From Lachnospiraceae bacterium (GTDB taxonomy: Bacteria > Bacillota > Clostridia > Lachnospirales > Lachnospiraceae): 64,000 nt of DNA. The stretch is taken from assembly GCA_021771755.1 (NCBI GenBank), contig JAETOL010000004.1, forward strand, positions 94,372 through 158,371, read 5' to 3'. The notes under the pieces are model-generated. The model ran no database searches. It saw only the letters and a list, made by a program, of their open reading frames with translations, and was not told the origin of the DNA. Shown one piece after another: positions 53,804-63,420 of this stretch; within the stretch, counting starts at the first letter, position 1, and the number at the start of each line of letters is the position of its first letter. Made by a program: the position numbers and the translations under genes.

Positions 53804-54190
53804 ATGAAACGAAATTTCCTACTGTGTGGTTCTCTTGGATGGTGCATGGAGATTTTCTGGACCGGATTTCATTCTCTGCTGGACGGGCAAGGTACCATGA
53901 TGGGAAAAACTTCTCTACTGATGTTTCCTATTTACGGCTGTGCGGCAGTAATCGCTCCTCTATACCGATATCTTGCCTCCATCCCTGTTTTTCTTCGAGG
54001 ATGCCTTTACACCTTTGGTATTTTTTTCACAGAATTCCTCAGCGGGAGCATTCTGAAACACTTCGGCATCTGTCCCTGGGATTACAGCCATACACCATTT
54101 CATTTCCGTGGAGTGATTCGACTGGACTATGCGCCCGTATGGTTTGTTACAGGGCTTCTTTTTGAAAAAATACTTATAAAATCATCTTGA
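53804..54190 (+). CDS. CmpB-like putative ABC transporter permease (PF06541)
   Basis: Small membrane protein of 128 residues, about four spans: FLLCGSLGWCMEIFWTGFHSLL, LLMFPIYGCAAVIAPLYRYL, GCLYTFGIFFTEFLSGSIL and VWFVTGLLFEKIL. The order GWCMEIFWT, MFPIYG and CPWDYS is typical of the CmpB-like family annotated as putative ABC transporter permeases; no ATPase is encoded nearby, so the name is doubtful. The start follows AAAGGAC. The stop overlaps the -35 of the pyrB promoter. Confidence 0.82.
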   Translation: MKRNFLLCGSLGWCMEIFWTGFHSLLDGQGTMMGKTSLLMFPIYGCAAVIAPLYRYLASIPVFLRGCLYTFGIFFTEFLSGSILKHFGICPWDYSHTPFHFRGVIRLDYAPVWFVTGLLFEKILIKSS

Positions 54191-54215
54191 AAAAAAGGGG
54201 CTTCTATTATATGAT
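54187..54215 (+). promoter_or_regulatory. Promoter of pyrBI
   Basis: Plus-strand -35 TTGAAA (54187-54192) and -10 TATGAT (54210-54215) with 17-bp spacing. Confidence 0.62.
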
Positions 54216-54260
54216 GGATTAAGAGAATTTTCAGGAATCTGTTTCTTGATTCTTTTAACC
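54216..54260 (+). promoter_or_regulatory. Hairpin at the 5' end of the pyrBI transcript
   Basis: GGATTAAGAGAAT (54216-54228) pairs with ATTCTTTTAACC (54249-54260) with one bulge and one G-T pair. There is no T tract, so it is not a terminator. It lies at the predicted transcript start and just before AGGAGG. Confidence 0.45.
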
Positions 54261-54276
54261 AAACAGGAGGTACTAA

Positions 54277-55200
54277 ATGAGACATTTAATGAGCCCGTTG
54301 GACTTTTCTGTGGAAGAGCTTGATAAGCTTCTTACTCTGGCCAACGACATTGAAAAGAACCCTGAGAAATATGCCCACGTATGTGACGGCAAAAAACTCG
54401 CAACCTTATTCTACGAACCAAGTACACGTACACGCTTGAGCTTTGAAGCAGCCATGATGAATCTTGGAGGTAACGTTTTAGGATTTTCTTCCGCTGACTC
54501 CAGTTCTGCAGCCAAGGGCGAGAGTGTAGCTGATACAATCCGTGTTACATCCTGCTATGCAGATATCTGTGCCATGCGTCATCCAAAAGAGGGAGCTCCT
54601 TTAGTTGCATCCATGGCATCTTCTATTCCAGTGATCAATGCCGGTGACGGCGGTCATCAGCATCCTACCCAGACTCTCACCGATCTTCTTACGATCCGTT
54701 CCCTGAAGGGAAGACTGGACAACCTTACCATCGGTCTGTGCGGAGATCTGAAATTCGGACGTACCGTTCACTCTCTGATCGAGGCGCTGGTACGTTACGA
54801 GAATGTAAAATTTGTCCTGATCTCTCCGGAGGAGCTTCGTGTTCCAAGCTATATCCGTGAAGACGTCCTTACCAGAAACAGTATTGAATTCCAGGAGGTA
54901 GAAAGACTGGAGGATGCGCTTCCTCAGCTTGATATCCTGTATATGACCCGTGTTCAGAAAGAACGTTTCTTCAACGAAGAAGACTATGTCCGCATGAAAG
55001 ATTTCTACATACTGGACAAACAGAAAATGGAGCTTGCCAAGGAAGATATGTATATCCTTCATCCGCTCCCCCGTGTAAACGAGATTGCAGTTGAGGTGGA
55101 CGCTGACCCGAGAGCTGCTTACTTTAAACAGGCACAGTACGGCGTATATGTCCGTATGGCCCTGATTCTCACATTACTGGAGGTAGATGTATCATGTTAA
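54277..55200 (+). CDS. pyrB: Aspartate carbamoyltransferase catalytic subunit
   Basis: Condenses carbamoyl phosphate and aspartate in de novo pyrimidine synthesis. 307 residues. Carbamoyl phosphate binding [22 protein letters not shown] near residue 50, the 80s loop [29 protein letters not shown] near residue 130 and the aspartate-binding HPLPRVNEI near residue 265. It overlaps pyrI by 7 bp. Start ATG 54277 after AGGAGG. Confidence 0.97.
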   Translation: MRHLMSPLDFSVEELDKLLTLANDIEKNPEKYAHVCDGKKLATLFYEPSTRTRLSFEAAMMNLGGNVLGFSSADSSSAAKGESVADTIRVTSCYADICAMRHPKEGAPLVASMASSIPVINAGDGGHQHPTQTLTDLLTIRSLKGRLDNLTIGLCGDLKFGRTVHSLIEALVRYENVKFVLISPEELRVPSYIREDVLTRNSIEFQEVERLEDALPQLDILYMTRVQKERFFNEEDYVRMKDFYILDKQKMELAKEDMYILHPLPRVNEIAVEVDADPRAAYFKQAQYGVYVRMALILTLLEVDVSC

Positions 55201-55631
55201 ACGTTGGAGCACTTCGCGAAGGCTATGTACTGGATCATATCAAGGCCGGCAAGGCCATGACTATTTATCATGACCTGAAGCTGGATAAACTGGACTGTAC
55301 TGTTGCCATCATCAAAAATGCCCGCAGCAACAAAATGGGCGTCAAAGATATCATCAAAGTAGAATGTCCTGTAGAAAAACTGGATCTGGATATCCTTGGT
55401 TTTATCGATCACAACATTACCGTCAACATCATCAAGGATGAAAAGATCGTCGAGAAAAAGGAACTGAAGCTTCCGAAAAAAGTCACCAATGTGATCAAGT
55501 GCAAAAATCCTCGCTGCATCACCTCTATTGAGCAGGGACTGGATCATGTATTTTTCCTGGCTGACGAAGAAAAAGAAATCTACAGATGCATGTACTGCGA
55601 AGAAAAGTACAGAGGAAAAAGAAATAAATAA
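55194..55631 (+). CDS. pyrI: Aspartate carbamoyltransferase regulatory subunit
   Basis: Nucleotide-binding regulatory chain that assembles with PyrB into the 12-subunit enzyme and confers CTP/UTP inhibition. 145 residues. The N-terminal allosteric domain starts [21 protein letters not shown]; the C-terminal zinc domain has its four cysteines in CKNPRCIT and CMYCEEKY. It is followed after 12 bp by a strong terminator. Many Firmicutes lack pyrI, whereas Clostridia often keep it. Confidence 0.97.
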   Translation: MLNVGALREGYVLDHIKAGKAMTIYHDLKLDKLDCTVAIIKNARSNKMGVKDIIKVECPVEKLDLDILGFIDHNITVNIIKDEKIVEKKELKLPKKVTNVIKCKNPRCITSIEQGLDHVFFLADEEKEIYRCMYCEEKYRGKRNK

Positions 55632-55643
55632 GACACAAAAAAG

Positions 55644-55662
55644 CCCCGGAAATATTCCGGGG
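55644..55662. terminator. Bidirectional terminator between pyrI and rnpB
   Basis: Perfect stem CCCCGGAA/TTCCGGGG (55644-55662). On the plus strand it is followed by TTTCTTTG (pyrBI) and on the minus strand by CTTTTTTGTG (rnpB). Confidence 0.85.
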
Positions 55663-55671
55663 TTTCTTTGT

Positions 55672-56025
55672 ACGCAAGCAGACCGATAAGCCGGGTTATG
55701 TCGTTGGGTGATCATCTGTCTAGGCCGCCCGTTGCCGGACGGCTCAAGCGACCCACCTGAAAGCACGACGGGCCGCCGTATCGCTTTCTTTTCGGTCTTG
55801 CTTCAAATGGAGTTTACATGTGCCCGTTCTGTTACCACAACGGCGGTAGTCTCTTACACTGCCTTTCCACCCTTACCCTCTGTAAAGAAGGCGGTTTATT
55901 TCTGTTGCACTGGTCTGGGAGTCACCTCCACCGGACGTTATCCGGCATCCTGCCCTGTGAAGCCCGGACTTTCCTCGTCTGCACCCTTTCGTCTGTGCAG
56001 CCGCGATCACCTGGCCTGCTTGCGC
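55672..56025 (-). ncRNA. rnpB: RNase P RNA
   Basis: Catalytic RNA that matures the 5' ends of tRNAs; its protein partner RnpA is elsewhere. On the minus strand the 5' end GCGCAAGCAGGCCAGGTGAT and 3' end GGTCTGCTTGCG pair to form P1. Conserved core blocks include GAGGAAAGTCCGGGCT (CR-I, plus-strand complement near 55960-55976) and ACAGAA near the middle, and near the 3' end GGCTTATCGG. The size of about 354 bases fits. It has its own promoter and terminator. Confidence 0.95.
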
Positions 56026-56032
56026 AAAAGCT

Positions 56033-56061
56033 ATTCTATCACGGTTTTACTGAGATGTAAA
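56033..56061 (-). promoter_or_regulatory. Promoter of rnpB
   Basis: Minus-strand -35 TTTACA (56056-56061) and -10 TAGAAT (56033-56038) with 17-bp spacing; it begins 8 bp after the stop of the upstream kinase gene. Confidence 0.72.
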
Positions 56062-56068
56062 GATGTTT

Positions 56069-57736
56069 CTATACATCAAAGCAGCTTCCCCCAACAAATT
56101 CTCTGAGTATGGAATTATGAGGCACGTCTTCACTGGGAACCGCAACAAAGTAGTCAAAAAACTTCAAAAGGCGTTTGGCTTCCACATATTCCGGCTCTGT
56201 TTTTTCGATTCCGAAAAGGAGCGGCTCTGCATAGAGCTTCAGACAGGCGAGCTCATATACAAGAGCAGAATTGAACATCACATCTGCCTGCTCTTGGAAA
56301 GGAAAGATATTGGATTCCTCTCCCCTTCGGACTGACGGCCATCTTGCAATGGTTTCTTTTGCAGAAATTCCTCTGGTACGGGCATCCCGGACGATCCGGC
56401 GGATCAAGCGTCCGTCTGTAGTCGGGATACGGTTATGCTCATCTACATTCAGCTGCGTAAGGGCACTGATATAAATTTTAAATTTATTATCTGTAGGAAG
56501 CGCATAGCTGAGTTTATCATTCAGACAATGGATCCCCTCGATCACAAGAACATCTTCCCTGCCCAGCTGGAGAAAATCTCCCCTGTACTCTCTTTTGCCT
56601 GTTTTAAAATTATAAACCGGAAGTTCTACCCGCTCCCCTTTTAAAAGAGTAAGCATATCTTTATTAAACTGTTCCACATCGATTGCTTCCAGACATTCAT
56701 AGTTTTTTTCACCATATTCGTCCAGCGGTGTGTTATCTCTGTCTACAAAATAATTATCCACTGCAATGGGATGCGGTTTCCTTCCATGAGCGGCAAGCTG
56801 AATACTGAGTCTGTGGGAAAAGGTTGTTTTTCCCGAAGAAGAGGGACCGGCGATCATTACAAACTTTTTGTTTCCTGTTTCACAGATTTTCCGTGCAATG
56901 TTGGAAATCTTTGCTTCCTGCAGCGCCTCCTGAACCAGGAGGATACTCCGGATTCCTTCTTTCGTAATCCGGTTATTCAGATCTCCCACACAGGAGATAT
57001 TTAGTTTTTCCACCCACTCCTGTGATTCCTTCTGCACACGGAATATTTTTTCCTCCGGCGCAAAAGGCGGGATCACATCCGGATGTCCGCATTCCGGAAG
57101 TTCCAGCACAAAGCCCTCGTCGTAAAGCTTCAGATCAAAATACCGAAGGTATCCCGTATGGTTTGCCATATAGCCGTAAAAGTAATCCTCAAAGTTCCCA
57201 ATCCTGTAAAGATTCACCCTGGAGCCTCTGCGATACCGGAAAAGCTGTTCTTTGTCATACATTCTGTGCCTGCGGAACAGGGCGATTGCCTCATCTGTGC
57301 TGACAGACCGTTTTTCTATGGGGATCCGTTCCTCTGCCAGTTGATGCATCCGTGCTTTTACCTGATCAAGGAATCTCTGGTTGAGAACCGTACTTCCCTT
57401 CATGGTAAAATAATATCCGGATCCTACTGAATAATGGATCACAACATGATCGACATCGTCTTTTCCGGCAACATCATAAATTGCCTTTAGAAGGAGCATA
57501 CAGACGCTTCTTTTGTAAGTGCTGTGACCAATGTTGTCTTTTGTAGTCACAAACTCGATCTTACTGTCATATTTCAGTTTTTTGTGAAGTTCTTTTAATT
57601 TTCCATTAACCGTAACCAGGATCACCGGTGCCTCAGACGATTTCTGATAAGGTTCCACAATTTCAGCAAAGCTGGTTCCCACCGGATAGTCCCTGGTTTC
57701 CCCCATAATTTCCACATTTACCGATTTCTGTCCCAT
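56069..57736 (-). CDS. TGS-domain uridine kinase-like nucleoside kinase
   Basis: Fusion protein of 555 residues frequent in Clostridia and Bacteroidetes. An N-terminal TGS-like domain (about 1-65, VNVEIMGETRDYPVGTSFAEI) and a threonyl-tRNA-synthetase SAD-like region (about 75-200, with HVVIHYSVGSGYYF) precede a uridine-kinase/phosphoribulokinase-type P-loop domain. The Walker A is FVMIAGPSSSGKTTFSHRL near residue 300, followed by PIAVDNYFVDRDNTPLDEYG. The phosphorylated substrate is not established; a role tied to tRNA or ribosomes has been suggested by the domain make-up only. It lies downstream of nif3 by 54 bp with AGGAGG before the ATG. Confidence 0.9.
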   Translation of the reverse strand: MGQKSVNVEIMGETRDYPVGTSFAEIVEPYQKSSEAPVILVTVNGKLKELHKKLKYDSKIEFVTTKDNIGHSTYKRSVCMLLLKAIYDVAGKDDVDHVVIHYSVGSGYYFTMKGSTVLNQRFLDQVKARMHQLAEERIPIEKRSVSTDEAIALFRRHRMYDKEQLFRYRRGSRVNLYRIGNFEDYFYGYMANHTGYLRYFDLKLYDEGFVLELPECGHPDVIPPFAPEEKIFRVQKESQEWVEKLNISCVGDLNNRITKEGIRSILLVQEALQEAKISNIARKICETGNKKFVMIAGPSSSGKTTFSHRLSIQLAAHGRKPHPIAVDNYFVDRDNTPLDEYGEKNYECLEAIDVEQFNKDMLTLLKGERVELPVYNFKTGKREYRGDFLQLGREDVLVIEGIHCLNDKLSYALPTDNKFKIYISALTQLNVDEHNRIPTTDGRLIRRIVRDARTRGISAKETIARWPSVRRGEESNIFPFQEQADVMFNSALVYELACLKLYAEPLLFGIEKTEPEYVEAKRLLKFFDYFVAVPSEDVPHNSILREFVGGSCFDV

Positions 57737-57790
57737 TAAGCCTCTTACCTCCTGTCCTGATTCAGCGCCCTAAGGCTTTTGAATTATGTT

Positions 57791-58573
57791 TTACAATAAA
57801 GTATATGGGCTTTCCACACGCGCACATGATACCATAAGCCCGGGGAAATTCTCTGTCAGCTTCTGTTTCATGGCCTCCATAAAAATATATTCCGTACCAT
57901 AATGGCCGGCATCGATCACAGCAAGTCCCTGGGCTGCCGTATCAATTCCTGTATGATGATCGATGTCTCCGGTAATATAAACGTCTGCACCGTGTTTCAT
58001 CACATCCGGGATCATGCTTTTGCCGCTGCCGGTACAGACAGCCGCAACTTCCACCTGCTGCTCCGGATCTCCGTAAATCCGCACATCCTGAAGCTCCAGC
58101 ATCTGTTTTACAAAAAGCCCGCACTGACGCAGCGTCATCTTTTCCGGAAGTCTGCCTACCCGGCCAAAGCCCTGTACACCATTTTCATTTTCCACTATCA
58201 CAGAAAGTACCTTTCGATCCTGAAGCCGCAGAAAATCCGCGCTTAAATCCGCCATTCCCATGACGTCATAATTTGTATGCATGGCAAAATACTGCATATC
58301 ATGACGGATCAGGGAAAGAATTTTTCTTCCTGTAAAATCATGATTATTGATTTTTTTCATGCCGCTGAAGATCACAGGATGATGTGTGATGATCATATCC
58401 GCCTCGGCATCCAGTGCCTCGGCAAGTGTTTTTTCTGTCAGATCAAGAGCCAGGAACACATGGTGCACTTCCTTTTCATCATCGCCTACCAGAAGCCCCA
58501 CATTGTCCCAGCTTTCTGCCATTTCAGCCGGATATCTTTTTTCCAGCCAGTCTGTCAGTTCTCTAACCTTCAT
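57791..58573 (-). CDS. Nif3-like dinuclear metal centre protein
   Basis: Conserved hexameric protein of the Nif3/YqfO family, 260 residues, often annotated GTP cyclohydrolase I type 2-like; its physiological reaction is unclear. Metal-binding residues are in MIITHHPVIFSG near residue 60 and in DAGHYGTEYIFMEAM near residue 220. ESWDNVGLLVGD near residue 20 and AVCTGSGKSMI are family hallmarks. It starts 1 bp after the trmK stop, so the two are coupled. Confidence 0.92.
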   Translation of the reverse strand: MKVRELTDWLEKRYPAEMAESWDNVGLLVGDDEKEVHHVFLALDLTEKTLAEALDAEADMIITHHPVIFSGMKKINNHDFTGRKILSLIRHDMQYFAMHTNYDVMGMADLSADFLRLQDRKVLSVIVENENGVQGFGRVGRLPEKMTLRQCGLFVKQMLELQDVRIYGDPEQQVEVAAVCTGSGKSMIPDVMKHGADVYITGDIDHHTGIDTAAQGLAVIDAGHYGTEYIFMEAMKQKLTENFPGLMVSCARVESPYTLL

Positions 58574-58574
58574 A

Positions 58575-59261
58575 TCATTCTAAAGCGGCAAGGATCAGCC
58601 GCCTTTCCTCCATGACTTCTTCTTTTCGCCGTACTGCCGCCTCTCCGGAAGCATCTTCAAGACGTGAAAGGATCTGACCGCGGATTCTTAGTTCTTTTTC
58701 CAGATACTGTTTCAGAACCGGATGCCTTGTTTGAAGAAGAAGCCCTCCGTATTTCATTTCCGCATCTGTCCATTCCGGAATCTGCATTCCTGAGACAGCT
58801 TTCATCATAAAATAAAATTTTCCATCTTCTAAAACACAGTCTTCCCTGACGATTTGATATCCGTTCTCAAAAAGGAAACGCCGTACATGCCCAATGTCCG
58901 ACTGCGGCTGAAGGATCAATTCCCGGAATCCGGAAAGGGTTCCCTCTCCTTCCGTCAGGATCCGTTCCATCAAAGGACCTCCCATTCCGGCGATCACGAG
59001 CGTATCGCCTTCTCCCTTTTTGATTTCTTTCAGCCCGTCAGAAAGTCTGGTTTCTATGTATTGATCCAATCCGTATTGCGAAATATGCTCTCTGGCTCTG
59101 GAAAGGGGACCTTTCCCTACATCCGCCGCAATCGCAGAAGGGATTCTCCTTTCCTGTATCAGGTATACCGGCAGATATCCATGATCACAGCCCACATCTA
59201 CCAGCCGGTTTCCTTTTGTCACCATTTCTGCAATCGCAGACAGTCTTAACGATAACTGCAT
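58575..59261 (-). CDS. trmK: tRNA (adenine(22)-N1)-methyltransferase
   Basis: SAM-dependent enzyme (TrmK/YqfN) that methylates A22 in the D loop of tRNAs. 228 residues. The Rossmann fold shows RLVDVGCDHGYLPVYLIQ near residue 20 (SAM loop), AIAADVGKGPLSRAREHI and the catalytic-region motif VIAGMGGPLME near residue 85. It is located between rpoD and nif3, the conserved Firmicutes order. Confidence 0.94.
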   Translation of the reverse strand: MQLSLRLSAIAEMVTKGNRLVDVGCDHGYLPVYLIQERRIPSAIAADVGKGPLSRAREHISQYGLDQYIETRLSDGLKEIKKGEGDTLVIAGMGGPLMERILTEGEGTLSGFRELILQPQSDIGHVRRFLFENGYQIVREDCVLEDGKFYFMMKAVSGMQIPEWTDAEMKYGGLLLQTRHPVLKQYLEKELRIRGQILSRLEDASGEAAVRRKEEVMEERRLILAALE

Positions 59262-59272
59262 GTTTCTGCTCC

Positions 59273-60397
59273 TTAATCCAGATAATCCTTCAGCTTACGG
59301 CTGCGGCTCGGGTGGCGGAGTTTACGAAGCGCTTTTGCCTCAATCTGGCGGATACGTTCTCTGGTAACATTGAACTCCTTGCCAACCTCCTCAAGAGTAC
59401 GGGCACGTCCATCATCCAGACCAAAACGAAGACGAAGAACCTTCTGCTCTCTTTCTGTAAGTGTCCCAAGCACCTCGATCAGCTGTTCTTTCAAAAGTGT
59501 GAAGGCGGCCGCATCTGCCGGTACCGGTACATTGTCGTCCTGGATAAAGTCACCCAGATGGCTGTCTTCCTCCTCACCGATAGGGGTTTCCAGAGAAACC
59601 GGCTCCTGAGAAATTTTCAGGATTTCACGAACACGGTCAACAGACATATCCATTTCTTCTGCAATTTCTTCCGGAGAAGGCTCACGGCCAAGCTCCTGAA
59701 GAAGCTGACGGGAAACGCGGATCAGTTTATTGATCGTTTCAACCATATGAACAGGAATACGGATCGTACGCGCCTGATCGGCAATGGCTCTGGTGATTGC
59801 CTGACGAATCCACCAGGTAGCATACGTACTGAATTTGTAACCTTTTCGGTAATCAAATTTTTCAACAGCCTTGATAAGGCCCAGGTTTCCCTCCTGAATC
59901 AGATCAAGGAACAGCATTCCTCTTCCCACATAACGTTTTGCAATGCTGACTACAAGACGGAGGTTTGCTTCTGCAAGACGCTTTTTCGCATCCTCGTCTC
60001 CCTCTTCCATCCTCTGGGCAAGTTCAATCTCCTCATCTGCGGTAAGAAGACTTACCTTACCGATTTCTTTCAGATACATACGAACCGGATCCTCAATGCT
60101 GACACCTTCCGGAACAGACAGATCGATCTTGTCAAGCTCTACCTCTTCCTCATCATCCAGCTTATCGATATCCATATCATCGTCAAGGATCAGTTCTTCA
60201 TCATTTCCCGTAATGCGGAGTACGTCTACCCCGCTTGCCTCAAGAAAATCAAACACCTTCTCCATCTGTTCCACTTCCAGATGCTGATCTTTAAAGAAGT
60301 CATTGATCTCCTGATATTCCAGTACATTTTTTTTCTTTTTTGCAAGCTCCAGAAGTTCTACCAGTTTCTCACTGAATTTTCCCATATTCATTTCCAT
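59273..60397 (-). CDS. rpoD: RNA polymerase primary sigma factor
   Basis: Housekeeping sigma factor (SigA), 374 residues. Region 1.1 (about 1-70) precedes 1.2 ([20 protein letters not shown] near 105). Region 2 includes [29 protein letters not shown] and the -10-binding helix [21 protein letters not shown]. Region 3 has [15 protein letters not shown], and region 4 ends with [28 protein letters not shown]. It follows dnaG by 39 bp. The many TTGACA/TATAAT promoters in the window are what this factor should recognise. Confidence 0.98.
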   Translation of the reverse strand: MEMNMGKFSEKLVELLELAKKKKNVLEYQEINDFFKDQHLEVEQMEKVFDFLEASGVDVLRITGNDEELILDDDMDIDKLDDEEEVELDKIDLSVPEGVSIEDPVRMYLKEIGKVSLLTADEEIELAQRMEEGDEDAKKRLAEANLRLVVSIAKRYVGRGMLFLDLIQEGNLGLIKAVEKFDYRKGYKFSTYATWWIRQAITRAIADQARTIRIPVHMVETINKLIRVSRQLLQELGREPSPEEIAEEMDMSVDRVREILKISQEPVSLETPIGEEEDSHLGDFIQDDNVPVPADAAAFTLLKEQLIEVLGTLTEREQKVLRLRFGLDDGRARTLEEVGKEFNVTRERIRQIEAKALRKLRHPSRSRKLKDYLD

Positions 60398-60436
60398 AGG
60401 TGCTTAGTCCCTCCATATAGTGTTTATATTTTATCC

Positions 60437-62233
60437 TTATTCAAAAGAAATATGCAGTTCCCGGCTTTTTCTGCCAAGATCCTCCAGTTCTTTTTTTGCC
60501 TTTACGAGTTCCTGCAGTCCCTGAAGATCTGTCGGATCCCAGTTTCTGTTTTTTTCTGCAAGACTTTCCTGCTTGATCCGAAGAAGTGTGTCTGCAAAAG
60601 CTCTGTCCTGTTCCTGCTGATTTTCCAGGTGGATCGTAGCATTGAAAAGAGATGCCACTTCTCTCTGCTCTTCACTGTCCGGAAAACTGTTCAGGAGCCT
60701 TGCCGGATTCACTTCTCCTTCCTCCCTCTGCCGAAACAGCATCTGCGCCACTTCCCGGTAAAGAGGTACTACAAAGTCCTCCGGACTCAGATATTGTGCC
60801 ACCTTATCAAAAATGCCCGGATAGGTCACAAGCCAGGTCAGCATCAGTTTCTGCGACGTATCGGAAGCTGATTCTCGTTTCTTTTTTTCAGAAGTCCCGG
60901 ACTTTGGCTGCATCCGGTGCTCTGCCGGCGTTCCCTTAAGCGCCAGGGTATTTACCCGTTTTTTTAAGTCCTCGCCGCTGATTCCGTAACGCCCTCTATA
61001 TATTTTAACGATAGCATCAATGTAAAGATTTCGTTCCAGTTCATCTTTCAATTCCAAAAGCATTTCTGCACATCGTTCAAAGAACCGGTTCTGTCCCTGA
61101 GGTTCCTCCATGGGAAACTCATCTTCAGCAACGCTTACCCGGAACAAAAAGCTGTCCTTTGCCTCATCAAGCCTTTTTTCAAATGCCTCAGGTCCCATAT
61201 TTTTGATAAATTCATCCGGATCCTTATATGGTTTCAGACTTACTACCCTTGAATTCACTCCAGCTTCCCGGAGAATCGGGATTCCACGTAATGCAGCCCG
61301 GATTCCGGCTTCATCACTGTCATATAACAACAGGACTTCCTGTGTATATCGTTTCAAAAGGCTGGCATGGCCTGACGTCAGCGCCGTACCCAAAGAAGCA
61401 ACTGCATTATTAAATCCGGCCTGATGCATCGCGATCACATCCATATATCCCTCGCAAAGGATCAGATATTTTCGTCTGGTAGTACGGGCAATATTCAATC
61501 CATAAAGATTCCGGCTCTTATCAAATATCTTTGTTTCCGGGGAATTCAGGTACTTAGGTTTTGCATCGCCCATAACCCTCCCTCCAAAACCAATGACACG
61601 GTTATTTACATCCATGATCGGAAAAATGACCCGGTTCCAGAATTTATCGTACATTCCATGGCGTTCATCCACATTAAACAGCCCTGATTCTCTCAGCCGC
61701 TCATCCTGATAACCTTTTGATTTTAAAAACCGGTACAGACCATCGCTGAATTTGTAGGAATAACCCAGACCAAATTTTCTCATAGTCTCTTCACTCAAAC
61801 CACGGTTCTTCAGATATTCATAGCCTCTTTGACCTTTGTCAGTCCTGAGCTGATAATAAAAATACTGTGCTGCCTGCTTATTGATCTCCAGAAGTTCTGC
61901 TTTTTCCTGTGCTTTCTGCCGTACTTCCTTTGAATATTCGATTTTTGGAAGTTCTACTCCTGCCCGGTCAGCCAGATGCTTCAAGGCCTCTCCGAAGGTG
62001 TAGTTCTCATACTCCATGATAAAATTAAATACATTTCCTCCGGCTCCGCAGCCAAAGCAATAATACATCTGCTTGCCTGGTGTCACGGAAAAGGACGGTG
62101 TTTTTTCATTATGAAAGGGACATAATCCAAAATAGGAGCTTCCCTTTCTGGTAAGTTTTACATATTGGGATACTACGTCTACAATATCATTTTTGCTTCG
62201 TACTTCCTCAATGATATCGTCTGAATAGCGCAT
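60437..62233 (-). CDS. dnaG: DNA primase
   Basis: Synthesises RNA primers for replication. 598 residues. Zinc-binding CHC2 domain (GLCPFHNEKTPSFSVTPGK and YYCFGCGAGGNVFNF near residues 38-75), TOPRIM catalytic core with YLILCEGYMDVIAMHQAG near residue 260 and LLLYDSDEAGIRAALRG near residue 305, and a helicase-binding C-terminal domain (about 450-598). The ATG at 62231-62233 is chosen because GGAGG is six bases upstream; the ATG two codons earlier directly abuts that site. Confidence 0.97.
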   Translation of the reverse strand: MRYSDDIIEEVRSKNDIVDVVSQYVKLTRKGSSYFGLCPFHNEKTPSFSVTPGKQMYYCFGCGAGGNVFNFIMEYENYTFGEALKHLADRAGVELPKIEYSKEVRQKAQEKAELLEINKQAAQYFYYQLRTDKGQRGYEYLKNRGLSEETMRKFGLGYSYKFSDGLYRFLKSKGYQDERLRESGLFNVDERHGMYDKFWNRVIFPIMDVNNRVIGFGGRVMGDAKPKYLNSPETKIFDKSRNLYGLNIARTTRRKYLILCEGYMDVIAMHQAGFNNAVASLGTALTSGHASLLKRYTQEVLLLYDSDEAGIRAALRGIPILREAGVNSRVVSLKPYKDPDEFIKNMGPEAFEKRLDEAKDSFLFRVSVAEDEFPMEEPQGQNRFFERCAEMLLELKDELERNLYIDAIVKIYRGRYGISGEDLKKRVNTLALKGTPAEHRMQPKSGTSEKKKRESASDTSQKLMLTWLVTYPGIFDKVAQYLSPEDFVVPLYREVAQMLFRQREEGEVNPARLLNSFPDSEEQREVASLFNATIHLENQQEQDRAFADTLLRIKQESLAEKNRNWDPTDLQGLQELVKAKKELEDLGRKSRELHISFE

Positions 62234-62252
62234 AGACATCCTCCTCTGTTAT

Positions 62253-63260
62253 TTAATAGCTGTCCCAGGACTGTGGAATAAAAAGTTCCCGGAATTTTGC
62301 CATAGAATACTGGTCAGTCATTCCGGAAAGGTAATCACAGACCGCCCGGTCCATCGTCTCCCCCTTTGCCAGAAGTTCTCTGTATTCTCTGGACATTGCC
62401 TCCGGATGCTGTATGTAATACCGATAAAGCTCCTTCAGCATATTGATTGCTTTCTTTTCTTCTCTTTTGGCTCCATGATGGTTGTAAACGCTTCGGAACA
62501 TCAGCTCACGAAGATCCATCAGAGCCTCCTGAATCTCATCTGACATCTGTATACAGTCTTTATCCATACTGTTTTCTATGATGTCATGTACAAAGGTATT
62601 CAGCCGTTCTCTTGTGGTATAGCCTAACAACATACGCATAGTGACCGGAATATCATCTTCTGTTATAATACCGGCTCTCTGTGCATCATCCATATCATGA
62701 TGAAGATAAGCCAGCTTATCTGAAAACCGCACGACCTGGCCTTCCAGCGTAGACGGATGTCCACTGGTACGATGGTTCAGGATTCCGTCTATTACCTCCC
62801 AGGTAAGGTTCAGACCTTCTCCATCCTTTTCCAGCACCTGTACCACACGAGCGCTTTGCTGATAATGGACAAATCCACCAGGGCTGATTTCATTCAGTGC
62901 TTTTTCACCGGCATGCCCAAAGGGAGTGTGTCCCAGATCGTGTCCCAAAGCGATAGCCTCCACCAGGTCCTCATTCAGCCGCAAAGCCTTTGCAAGCGTC
63001 CGGGCAATCTGAGAAACCTCCAACGTATGGGTAAGACGATTTCTGTAATGGTCTCCCTGTGGTGCAAGAAATACCTGCGTTTTATCTTTCAGCCTGCGAA
63101 ATGCCTTGCAGTGAAGAATCCTGTCCCTGTCGCGCTGGTAAACTGTGCGGACGTCACATTCTTCCTCCTGCCTTACTCTCCCTTTGGAATGAATACTGTG
63201 TGAGGCATACGGACTCAAAAGTTCCAATTCTCTCTGTTCCATGTTCTCTCTGATATTCAT
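62253..63260 (-). CDS. dgt: dGTP triphosphohydrolase-like HD protein
   Basis: Deoxyguanosinetriphosphate triphosphohydrolase family, cleaving dNTPs to nucleoside and triphosphate. 335 residues. HD-domain metal ligands are in RNRLTHTLEVSQIARTLA and AIALGHDLGHTPFGHAGE near residues 75-120, with RFSDKLAYLHHDMDDA near residue 180. The ATG at 63258-63260 follows GGAGGGATTGCCT; five in-frame codons upstream are not used. It is first in the dgt-dnaG-rpoD-trmK-nif3 group. Confidence 0.93.
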   Translation of the reverse strand: MNIRENMEQRELELLSPYASHSIHSKGRVRQEEECDVRTVYQRDRDRILHCKAFRRLKDKTQVFLAPQGDHYRNRLTHTLEVSQIARTLAKALRLNEDLVEAIALGHDLGHTPFGHAGEKALNEISPGGFVHYQQSARVVQVLEKDGEGLNLTWEVIDGILNHRTSGHPSTLEGQVVRFSDKLAYLHHDMDDAQRAGIITEDDIPVTMRMLLGYTTRERLNTFVHDIIENSMDKDCIQMSDEIQEALMDLRELMFRSVYNHHGAKREEKKAINMLKELYRYYIQHPEAMSREYRELLAKGETMDRAVCDYLSGMTDQYSMAKFRELFIPQSWDSY

Positions 63261-63393
63261 AGGCAATCCCTCCACAGACTGACAAAATACCTCTTATTAA
63301 TTATATTCTACACAAAGTTTCAAATTCCTCTTTTTTTCAAAAAAATAGTAGATGGATATTTTTTCCCGACAGGGAAGAATATTTTTAGACATA

Positions 63394-63420
63394 AAAAAAT
63401 GCGGAAGATGGGACTTGAAC
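63394..63420 (-). repeat. Copy 1 of the direct repeat: 3' end of tRNA-Leu
   Basis: 27 bp comprising six A/T pairs beyond the gene, the discriminator base, the 3' acceptor strand and part of the T arm. The same 27 bp occur at 63686-63712 in the same orientation. Confidence 0.85.

Noticed and set aside
59216..60871. 551-codon open frame on the plus strand opposite rpoD and dnaG
   Set aside because: It is antisense to sigma factor and primase sequences that have all family motifs; no start signal is present.
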